Assembly: GCF_003337235.1 (NCBI RefSeq)
Contig: NZ_QPJC01000006.1
Coordinates: 1 to 64,000, forward strand
Reading direction: 5' to 3'
DNA length: 64,000 nucleotides
Source: Halopolyspora algeriensis
GTDB taxonomy: Bacteria > Actinomycetota > Actinomycetes > Mycobacteriales > Pseudonocardiaceae
Shown: positions 8,257-14,133 of the stretch, one piece after another
Position numbering within the stretch: the first letter of the stretch is position 1
Layout of the letters: every line of letters begins with the position of its first letter
Position numbers and translations under genes: made by a program
The notes under the pieces: model-generated
What the model was told of the DNA's origin: nothing
What the model saw: the letters and a program-made list of their open reading frames with translations, nothing else
The model's database searches: none

Positions 8257-8814
8257 ATGACCGGCGAAAAACCGAGCCATAACGGCGGCAAGCGGGATGG
8301 CGATAGCGGGTCAGCCGGGCGGGTGGAGATCGACACTCCGGTCGTCGCGGACGGTCCGGCGCTGTATCGAATCACTCGTGATTCGGGAGTGCTCGATGTG
8401 AACTCGTCCTATGTCTATTTGTTGTGGTGCCGCGACTTCGCGCAAACCTCCGTGGTGGCGCGGGCGGACGATGCGGTCGTGGGTTTCGTGACCGGCTTCA
8501 TCAGGCCGGACGCGCCGGACACGATCGTGGTATGGCAGGTCGCCGTCGATGCTTCTCAGCGCGGTGGTGGCGTGGCGGGGGCACTTCTGAACCGGTTGGT
8601 GGATCGAGTGCTTCCGCGTGGTGTCCGCTATCTGGAAACGACGATCACGGCGGATAACGCCGCCTCGATCAAACTCTTCTCCGCACTGGCGCGCAGACGC
8701 GATGCGGAGCTTGTGGTCAGCGAGTTGTTCACTCCGGATCTGTTCCCGGACGCACACGAAGGCGAGGATCTGTATCGCATCGGCCCGTTTGCCGAGGTGG
8801 CTGCGCCGGTCTGA
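8257..8814 (+). CDS. ectA: L-2,4-diaminobutyrate acetyltransferase
   Basis: A 185-residue GNAT-fold enzyme that acetylates L-2,4-diaminobutyrate on the gamma-amino group with acetyl-CoA, the second step of ectoine synthesis. The acetyl-CoA loop is visible in VAVDASQRGGGVAGALLNRL (Q/R-x-x-G-x-A pattern), and the N-terminal half carries the EctA features DTPVVADGPALYRI and LDVNSSYVYLLWCRDF. The first 20 residues are a variable extension. It is the first of four ect genes in pathway-cluster order and probably lies just behind the main promoter. Length and sequence are ordinary for actinobacterial EctA. Confidence 0.96.
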   Translation: MTGEKPSHNGGKRDGDSGSAGRVEIDTPVVADGPALYRITRDSGVLDVNSSYVYLLWCRDFAQTSVVARADDAVVGFVTGFIRPDAPDTIVVWQVAVDASQRGGGVAGALLNRLVDRVLPRGVRYLETTITADNAASIKLFSALARRRDAELVVSELFTPDLFPDAHEGEDLYRIGPFAEVAAPV

Positions 8815-8927
8815 CAGGTGGCGGCGTGCCTGCAGGTGAACGCCGCGAAAGTCTTCTACGTGGGAGAGACGTACATAGCCGGCGACTGCGACATCACGAC
8901 AACGGTCGCCAGGCCGAACGGAGGATC

Positions 8928-10175
8928 GTGAACGACATTTTCGCCACCCTGGAATCCGAGGCCCGCAGTTACAGTCGGACCTGGCCTGCCACTTTCGACC
9001 GGGCCCTCGGCAGCTGGTTGTACGACGAGGACGGCAAGCCCTACCTCGACTTCTTCGCCGGGGCAGGGGCGCTGAATTATGGTCACAACAATCCGATACT
9101 GAAACGAAAGCTTCTCGAATACATCGAGCGGGACGGCGTGCACCACGGGCTGGATCAGGCCACGGTGGCCAAGCGCGAGTTCCTCGAGACCGTCGACGAG
9201 AAACTGCTCAAGCCGCGCGGGCTGGACTACAAGATCCAGTTCCCCGGGCCGACCGGTACGAATTCGGTGGAGTCCGCGCTGAAGCTGGCGCGCAAGATCA
9301 CCGGTCGGGAGTCGATCATCAGCTTCACCAATGCCTTCCACGGCATGACACTGGGGTCGCTGTCGGTCACGGGGAACTCGATGAAGCGCGGCGGCGCGGG
9401 CATCCCGCTCGTGCACGCCACGCCGATGCCCTATGACAACTACTTCGACGGCCAGGTCGACGACTTCCTGTACTTCGAGCGGCTGCTGGAAGACAGCGGC
9501 AGTGGACTGAACGAGCCCGCCGCCGTGATCGTCGAGACCCTGCAGGGCGAGGGTGGGATCAACAACTCCCGTGCGGAGTGGCTGCGCAACCTGGCCGATC
9601 TGTGCAGGCGGCATGATCTCCTGCTCATCGTCGACGACGTGCAGATGGGCTGCGGCCGGACCGGTCCGTTCTTCAGTTTCGAAGAGGCAGGCATCGTCCC
9701 GGACATCGTCTGCCTGTCCAAGTCGATCGGCGCCTACGGCAGCCCGCTGGCGATCACGCTGATCAAATCCGAGCACGACGTGTGGGAGCCCGGCGAGCAC
9801 AACGGCACCTTCCGGGGCAACAACCCCGCCTTCGTCACCGGTGCCGAGGCGCTGCGTCAGTACTGGAGCGACGACACGCTCGAGAAGTCGACCCTCGCCA
9901 AGGGACATCGTGTCGGCCAGGTGCTGGAGACCATCACCAGCAAGTACGACGGCACGATGGCCAAGGGCCGCGGGCTGGCCCGTGGGCTGGGCTTCGAGGC
10001 TCCGGAACTGGCGGGCAAGGTCTCCAAGGCCGCGTTCGACAGGGGGATGATCCTGGAGACGTCCGGGCCGGAGAGCGAGGTCGTCAAGATCATGCCGCCA
10101 CTGACGCTGACCGATGACGAACTCGAGCAGGGACTGCAGATCCTCACCGACTCGGTGGAAGCTGCCATGGCCTGA
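8928..10175 (+). CDS. ectB: Diaminobutyrate--2-oxoglutarate aminotransferase
   Basis: A 415-residue class III PLP aminotransferase that makes L-2,4-diaminobutyrate from aspartate semialdehyde with glutamate as donor, the first ectoine step. Signatures seen are GPTGTNSVESALKLAR (cofactor phosphate region), VDDVQMGCGRTG (PLP ring Asp), and the Schiff-base lysine in CLSKSIGAYG. The start is GTG 8928 behind ACGGAGG, which gives the usual MNDIFATLES beginning; a longer frame from 8826 has no family similarity. It follows ectA by 113 bases. Downstream, ectC does not follow directly: a 342-base hairpin-rich gap intervenes. Confidence 0.96.
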   Translation: MNDIFATLESEARSYSRTWPATFDRALGSWLYDEDGKPYLDFFAGAGALNYGHNNPILKRKLLEYIERDGVHHGLDQATVAKREFLETVDEKLLKPRGLDYKIQFPGPTGTNSVESALKLARKITGRESIISFTNAFHGMTLGSLSVTGNSMKRGGAGIPLVHATPMPYDNYFDGQVDDFLYFERLLEDSGSGLNEPAAVIVETLQGEGGINNSRAEWLRNLADLCRRHDLLLIVDDVQMGCGRTGPFFSFEEAGIVPDIVCLSKSIGAYGSPLAITLIKSEHDVWEPGEHNGTFRGNNPAFVTGAEALRQYWSDDTLEKSTLAKGHRVGQVLETITSKYDGTMAKGRGLARGLGFEAPELAGKVSKAAFDRGMILETSGPESEVVKIMPPLTLTDDELEQGLQILTDSVEAAMA

Positions 10176-10268
10176 CTCCCGGCTCTCTCAGTGCCTGTCT
10201 TTGATTTGGTTCTTTCGCTCGGGTGATCAGCCTGAGCAGGGTGACCCGCTCCGGCGTATTCGATCGGA

Positions 10269-10286
10269 ATGCCCGCAGGCGGGCAT
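10269..10286 (+). repeat. Perfect inverted repeat in ectB-ectC gap
   Basis: ATGCCCGC and GCGGGCAT form a perfect 8-base inverted repeat around a 2-base centre. It could fold as a hairpin of 7 pairs with a 4-base loop or serve as a protein-binding palindrome. No T-run follows. Confidence 0.5.
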
Positions 10287-10430
10287 CAGCAAGGCAGCTG
10301 GCCACGTGGCGTAGGTGGCTACTCGATGTGGCCTGCAACGCCGCAAGGCGCCGCCTGAGACGGCGGTTCAGCAACCACCTGACCAAGCTCCAAGACGGGC
10401 TCTCAGTCCGCTCGGGGCCTGCATGGATCG

Positions 10431-10450
10431 CCCGCCTCGCAGGAGGCGGG
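10431..10450 (+). terminator. Hairpin upstream of ectC, possible attenuator
   Basis: CCCGCCTC, a 4-base loop GCAG, and GAGGCGGG form a perfect 8-pair GC-rich hairpin about 68 bases before the ectC start. No T-run follows, which is common for actinobacterial terminators. It could reduce readthrough from ectB or stabilise a processed ectC message. Confidence 0.45.
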
Positions 10451-10517
10451 CCGACCGTGCGGGTGCACCGAGTCCGATAATCCGGGTGACCGGAACTTCT
10501 GTATCGAAGGGGAAGAA

Positions 10518-10928
10518 TTGCTCGTTCGTACGCTTGCCGATGTCGAGGACACCGACGCCGACATCAAGACCGAAGGGTGGCGCAGCAAGCGCATCATCCT
10601 GGCCAAGGAGAAGGCCGGTTTCTCGGTCCACGAAACCACGCTGTATGCCGGGACCGTGAACGACTTCTGGTACGCCAACCACATCGAAGCCGTGTTCGTC
10701 TTCGAGGGTGAGGGCGAGATCCTCGACAAGGCCACCGGCGAGACGCACGAACTCAAACCCGGTTCGCTGTACTTGCTGAACAATCACGACAAGCACCAGG
10801 TTCGGCCGAAGACCGACATGCGCACGGTGTGCGTGTTCAATCCACCGGTGACCGGCCGTGAGGTACACGACGAGAACGGCGTGTACCCGTTGGTCGTGGA
10901 GGACGACGACACGGTGTCTGCCGGCTGA
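10518..10928 (+). CDS. ectC: L-ectoine synthase
   Basis: A 136-residue cupin enzyme that cyclises N-gamma-acetyl-diaminobutyrate to ectoine with loss of water. The start is TTG 10518 behind GAAGGGGAAG, giving MLVRTL, which aligns with the usual MIVRTL start. The metal-site residues expected in EctC are present: Glu in [14 protein letters not shown], and Tyr and His in [15 protein letters not shown]. Length is normal. It is separated from ectB by a structured 342-base gap and from ectD by a 206-base gap with a stem-loop, so it may be expressed partly on its own. Confidence 0.96.
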   Translation: MLVRTLADVEDTDADIKTEGWRSKRIILAKEKAGFSVHETTLYAGTVNDFWYANHIEAVFVFEGEGEILDKATGETHELKPGSLYLLNNHDKHQVRPKTDMRTVCVFNPPVTGREVHDENGVYPLVVEDDDTVSAG

Positions 10929-10959
10929 ATCGCTTGCGTGCCCGTGTGCAATCCCCAGC

Positions 10960-11010
10960 GGCGGGTAATCGGTAGTAGGGTCGGATTCACGACCCGGCCG
11001 GTTATCCGCC
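10960..11010 (+). other. Nested RNA stem-loop between ectC and ectD
   Basis: Bases 10960-10972 (GGCGGGTAATCGG) can pair with 10998-11010 (CCGGTTATCCGCC) over 13 positions, 11 Watson-Crick plus 2 G-U. Inside the loop, GGGTCG (10978-10983) pairs with CGACCC (10990-10995). The two G-U positions keep pairing in RNA but not a DNA palindrome, which favours an RNA role. It begins 31 bases after the ectC stop. It may be a terminator/attenuator or an RNA processing site that sets ectD levels. Confidence 0.55.
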
Positions 11011-11134
11011 GTGGCGGGACGCGGCTGGTCTTCCCCCTGCTGGGGGATCACTCCCAACGAGGAACCGAGAAATGGCGACGGTGCGCAATACGCATCGGTC
11101 GCTCCGGCGGGAATTCGAGAAGGAGGCACGCACG

Positions 11135-12034
11135 ATGACCATCGCCGATGCGAGCACGCGGGATCCCTACCCGACGCGAGGCACCGAATCCGTACTGATC
11201 GAGCGTGCGGACCCCACCGTGTGGCCGGGGGTGGACTCCGGCCCGGCGAGCCGCGAGGAGCTCGCAACCCACGAGGACAAGGGTTTTCACCTCATGGAGG
11301 GGCTGCTGACCCCGGCCGAGGTGCAGACGTACTGGGGCGAACTGGAACGCCTGACCCGGGACCCGGACGTGCGTGCCGACGAACGTACCGTGGTGGAGAA
11401 GAGTTCCGATGAGGTTCGCTCGATCTTCGATGTGCACAAGATCAGTGAGCCCATCGGTGAACTGATCCGGGATCCGCGTGTTCTCGATCGCGCCCGGCAG
11501 ATTCTCGGCTCGGATGTCTACGTGCACCAGAGCCGGATCAACTACATGCCCGGATTCAAGGGCAACGGTTTCTATTGGCACTCCGACTTCGAGACCTGGC
11601 ACGCGGAGGACGGGATGCCCGCGCCGCGCGCGGTGAGCATCTCGATCGCACTGACCGACAATTACTCGTTCAACGGCGGATTGATGGTCGTTCCGGGTTC
11701 GCATCGGACGTTCATCTCGTGTATCGGTGAAACTCCGCAGGACAACTACAAGTCCTCGTTGCAGGAGCAGGAAGTCGGCGTGCCGGGCCACGACGACATC
11801 ACCAAGTTCGCCTACGCGAGCGGCATCGAGCAGTTCACCGGCCCGGCAGGGTCGGCACTGTGGTTCGATTCGAATTGCCTGCACGGTTCGGGAAACAACA
11901 TCACTCCGTTCCCGCGCTCGAACATCTTCGTGGTGTTCAACAGCGTGCACAACACGCTGGTCGAGCCGTATGCGGCCGAAAAACCGCGCCCGGAATTCAT
12001 CGCCTCCCGCGATTTCACTCCCGTGCGCCGGTGA
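11135..12034 (+). CDS. ectD: Ectoine 5-hydroxylase
   Basis: A 299-residue Fe(II)/2-oxoglutarate dioxygenase that converts ectoine to 5-hydroxyectoine. The EctD signature region is intact: FYWHSDFETWH with iron-binding His and Asp, then EDGMP, and the distal iron His in LHGSGNN. ATG 11135 follows GAGAAGGAGG, a near-perfect ribosome site; an upstream in-frame start at 11072 has none. It is the last ect gene, separated from ectC by 206 bases with a stem-loop, and is followed by a strong terminator. Its presence means the organism can make hydroxyectoine, usually linked to heat or stationary-phase stress under salt. Confidence 0.96.
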   Translation: MTIADASTRDPYPTRGTESVLIERADPTVWPGVDSGPASREELATHEDKGFHLMEGLLTPAEVQTYWGELERLTRDPDVRADERTVVEKSSDEVRSIFDVHKISEPIGELIRDPRVLDRARQILGSDVYVHQSRINYMPGFKGNGFYWHSDFETWHAEDGMPAPRAVSISIALTDNYSFNGGLMVVPGSHRTFISCIGETPQDNYKSSLQEQEVGVPGHDDITKFAYASGIEQFTGPAGSALWFDSNCLHGSGNNITPFPRSNIFVVFNSVHNTLVEPYAAEKPRPEFIASRDFTPVRR

Positions 12035-12044
12035 GCCGACCCTT

Positions 12045-12084
12045 CCGGGTGGTCCGCCGCTTCGGCGGGCCGCCCGGGTCTTTT
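12045..12084 (+). terminator. Strong intrinsic terminator after ectD
   Basis: A 15-pair stem (12045-12059 with 12063-12077, including two G-U pairs) and a 3-base loop CTT are followed by GTCTTTT. It ends the ect transcript and lies before the convergent vapC gene. Confidence 0.82.
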
Positions 12085-12143
12085 CGGTGGAATGACTGCG
12101 CGGATTAGGCTGACCGGCCGGTTGTTTGCGGTCGTCCGGCTGC

Positions 12144-12548
12144 TCAGGTTCCCCTCGGAGCGGTGATCCACTCGGTGGGTTGACCGGTCGCTTCGGCGAT
12201 CAGGTCGAAATCCTCGTCATAGTGCAGCACGGCCGCACCGTGCTCTTCGGCGGTCGCCGCGATGACGAGGTCGGGAACCGGACGGCGGTGCTGACCGCGT
12301 TGAGCCAGGAGCGCCTGCACCTCGAGTGCCCGTTGCATGACCGCGTTGGTCACCGGTAACCATTCCAGGCCGTCGAGAGTGGCGCGCATGGCGGTGTGGT
12401 CGGCGGCGGACCGCGCCGAGTACAGGATCTCCAGCGCGATGATTTCGCACGTGGCCAGTTCTCCGACGCTGAGATGACGGTTGATGCGTGCGGCCACCTG
12501 CTCGTTCGTGCGCCGCTGCTCGAATGCCGATTTGTCCAGCAGGAACAT
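12144..12548 (-). CDS. vapC: PIN-domain ribonuclease toxin, VapC-like
   Basis: A 134-residue PIN-domain protein expected to cut RNA with Mg2+/Mn2+. The acidic residues of the fold are visible: Asp in FLLDKSAF near the N-terminus, Glu in IIALEIL (about residue 43), Asp in PVPDLVIAA (about residue 96) and Asp in HYDEDFD (about 115). The ATG at 12548 overlaps the stop of the antitoxin gene as TGATG, the usual arrangement for translational coupling in vapBC pairs. It converges on ectD, separated by a terminator. RNA target unknown. Confidence 0.88.
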   Translation of the reverse strand: MFLLDKSAFEQRRTNEQVAARINRHLSVGELATCEIIALEILYSARSAADHTAMRATLDGLEWLPVTNAVMQRALEVQALLAQRGQHRRPVPDLVIAATAEEHGAAVLHYDEDFDLIAEATGQPTEWITAPRGT

Positions 12549-12748
12549 CAACGCCAGGCACCGTCCAGCGCGTCGGGCTCCGCCAGGCTGTCGCTGATGA
12601 GGTCCAAGCCGGCCATCGCGTCGCGGCGTCGGCGAGTTGTCACAACCTGTTCCAGTGCGGCCCGGACGGTTTCGGCGGAACTGTCCGTTCCGAGTTCGTC
12701 GGCAGCTTGCCGCAACAGGTCGTCATCAACTCTGATTGTGGTTCGCAT
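12548..12748 (-). CDS. vapB: Ribbon-helix-helix antitoxin, VapB-like
   Basis: A 66-residue antitoxin. MRTTIRVDDDLL is a typical ribbon-helix-helix first strand, and the second half is an acidic C-terminal tail (DLISDSLAEPDALDGAW) that would bind the toxin. ATG 12748 is preferred over ATG 12754 because GTGGAGG lies at a proper distance from it. The upstream region is AT-rich for this genome and carries two copies of AGATAG spaced 17 bases apart (12764 and 12781), possible autoregulatory half-sites. It is followed by the overlapping PIN-domain toxin. Confidence 0.87.
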   Translation of the reverse strand: MRTTIRVDDDLLRQAADELGTDSSAETVRAALEQVVTTRRRRDAMAGLDLISDSLAEPDALDGAWR

Positions 12749-12901
12749 GCTCATGCCTCCACTAGATAGCATCAATACAAAGATAGTAGCGCATCATTCT
12801 CCAATGCCAACAGCATTGCTCTGAAGCGGCAGCGGCATCAATCGTATGGAGGATAGCCACACCCACCTGTCTTCGCGCTCCGAGATTCTTCGGCGGCCGC
12901 T

Positions 12902-12946
12902 GCTTCAGGGCAGACCGCTTCAGGGCAGGCCGTTTCAGGCCAGCGC
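12902..12946. repeat. Three 15-base tandem repeats at end of ADP-ribosylglycohydrolase gene
   Basis: GCTTCAGGGCAGACC, GCTTCAGGGCAGGCC and a more diverged third copy GTTTCAGGCCAGCGC lie head to tail. The third copy spans the stop codon of the gene that ends at 12935 (minus strand). The unit length is five codons, so the repeat could shift the C-terminus in frame. Confidence 0.65.
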
Positions 12947-13969
12947 GAGGTAGCGGCGTTCGCTGAACTTCTCGCCCGTGCAGGAGGCACCGAGGTCGTG
13001 TCCGACCCGTTCGATCACGTCGGCCAGTTCCAGCCGGTTCAGCCAGGGCCGGGGCAGTACGGCGGTGCCGTGCCGCGCACCGAGCAGCGATCCGGTGAGC
13101 GCGGCGGTCGAGTCGCTGTGGCCGGAATGGTTGGCGGCCAGCCGCAGTGCATCGGCGAACTGGGCGGGCTTGGGCAGGGCCAGTGCGCAGTACGCCCCGA
13201 TGGCCACGGCCTCGGGGCCGATCCATCCCTGTCCGAGGCGTTCGATATGGCCGACACCGGCGCCGAGACGTGCCAGTGTGGAGGCTTCCGCGAGTGCCTC
13301 CGCGGTTTCGGCGTCCTCCCGCAACACTCTGCCCGCGGCCTGGTCGACCGCTTCGGGAAGCCTCCTGCCTTTGACCGCGAGCAAGTGCACCAGCAATGCC
13401 ATCGCCCCCGCCGAGGCCCATCCGCCCGTGCCGCCATGGGTGAGTGCCCCGAACTGGCAGCCCAGGGTGTAGCTCATCTCCGCGGTCGGTGCGAACCCCA
13501 CCGGTGCGCTGCGGTCGACGCCGCCGCATCCCTTGGAGCTGTTGCGTGGCCGTTCCGGCGTGCCGAGCTGTTCCTCCTGGAGAGCGCGCAGGCTCGTGAG
13601 GCCGGGCGAGCGATTGGCGTACAGCTCCGCCTCGGCGAGCAGGCCCGTCGCGCCGAGGCGGGGCTTGTCCTCCTGCTGCGTGGTCAGCCACCGGCGATAG
13701 GCGGCGGCGGTGGCTTCCACGGGGCGCCACGGGCCTCCACTGTTGCCGGTGGCCCATGCGTTGAGATAACCCTCGCCGGTGAACAGCGTCATCTGTGTCG
13801 AGTCCCCGAGCAGTGCTCGGGGTGGCGGTTCGGTGATCCCGGCATCGCCGTACTCGGCGCGGATGTCGGCATCCTGCCGGAATTCGACGGGTGAGCCGAG
13901 TGCGTCGCCGAGGGCGCCGCCGAGCAGGCAGCCCACAGCGCGATCAACCACTGTGGACGTCGTGGACAC
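12935..13969 (-). CDS. ADP-ribosylglycohydrolase (DraG/ARH)-like protein
   Basis: A 344-residue all-helical protein of the ADP-ribosylglycohydrolase family, which removes ADP-ribose from proteins or small molecules using two metal ions. Family landmarks are GCLLGGALGDALGSPVEF near the N-terminus, the first metal motif at GDSTQMTLFT (about residue 70) and the second at SGHSDSTAALTGSLLGA (about 290). In both places the commonly seen second Asp is Ser (DST rather than DDT), which may lower metal affinity, although the C-terminal DST form is widespread. GTG 13969 follows GGAAGGAG. It is divergent from the SARP gene across 164 bases. Substrate unknown. Confidence 0.85.
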   Translation of the reverse strand: MSTTSTVVDRAVGCLLGGALGDALGSPVEFRQDADIRAEYGDAGITEPPPRALLGDSTQMTLFTGEGYLNAWATGNSGGPWRPVEATAAAYRRWLTTQQEDKPRLGATGLLAEAELYANRSPGLTSLRALQEEQLGTPERPRNSSKGCGGVDRSAPVGFAPTAEMSYTLGCQFGALTHGGTGGWASAGAMALLVHLLAVKGRRLPEAVDQAAGRVLREDAETAEALAEASTLARLGAGVGHIERLGQGWIGPEAVAIGAYCALALPKPAQFADALRLAANHSGHSDSTAALTGSLLGARHGTAVLPRPWLNRLELADVIERVGHDLGASCTGEKFSERRYLALA

Positions 13970-14099
13970 GAGGGCTCCTTCCACAGTGGTCCGGGCGGAC
14001 GGTTGCGGCACGACTCTACTGGTCGTGTGCGTCCCGTGGCAGGTGTTGGGAGTAACCGGTGGTGACTCGCAGGGGTTTGTCCCGTCCGGCGGTGTAGGT

Positions 14100-14127
14100 C
14101 AAAATATGAAAAACACATCATATTTGG
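14100..14127 (+). promoter_or_regulatory. AT-rich inverted repeat at the SARP gene start
   Basis: CAAAATATGA (14100-14109) and TCATATTTGG (14118-14127) are inverted repeats matching at 9 of 10 positions around an 8-base spacer, strikingly AT-rich in this genome. The right arm runs into the ribosome site and ends 6 bases before the ATG. It could be an operator for the regulator itself or a hairpin that hides the ribosome site. Confidence 0.65.
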
Positions 14128-14133
14128 GGGAGT

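Larger units (their letters stand above)
10176..10517 (+). other. Long non-coding gap between ectB and ectC with hairpins
   Basis: In most actinobacteria ectB and ectC are nearly adjacent; here 342 bases separate them. The segment contains two strong hairpins (10269-10286 and 10431-10450) and the 10-base palindrome GCCACGTGGC near 10310. Open frames exist on both strands (for example 10144-10386 minus) but are Arg-rich, overlap ectB or lack ribosome sites, and match nothing I recognise. It may be an attenuator, a second promoter region for ectC, or a decayed inserted element. Which of these is true cannot be settled from the sequence alone. Confidence 0.55.

Noticed and set aside
8216..8257. 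A possible -35/-10 pair before ectA
   Set aside because: TTGGCC is present but no -10 at a proper distance; evidence too weak to list.
10144..10386. An 80-codon Arg-rich frame on the minus strand in the ectB-ectC gap
   Set aside because: It overlaps the ectB end, lacks a ribosome site, and matches no family I know. It may be debris of an element, so the gap is described instead.
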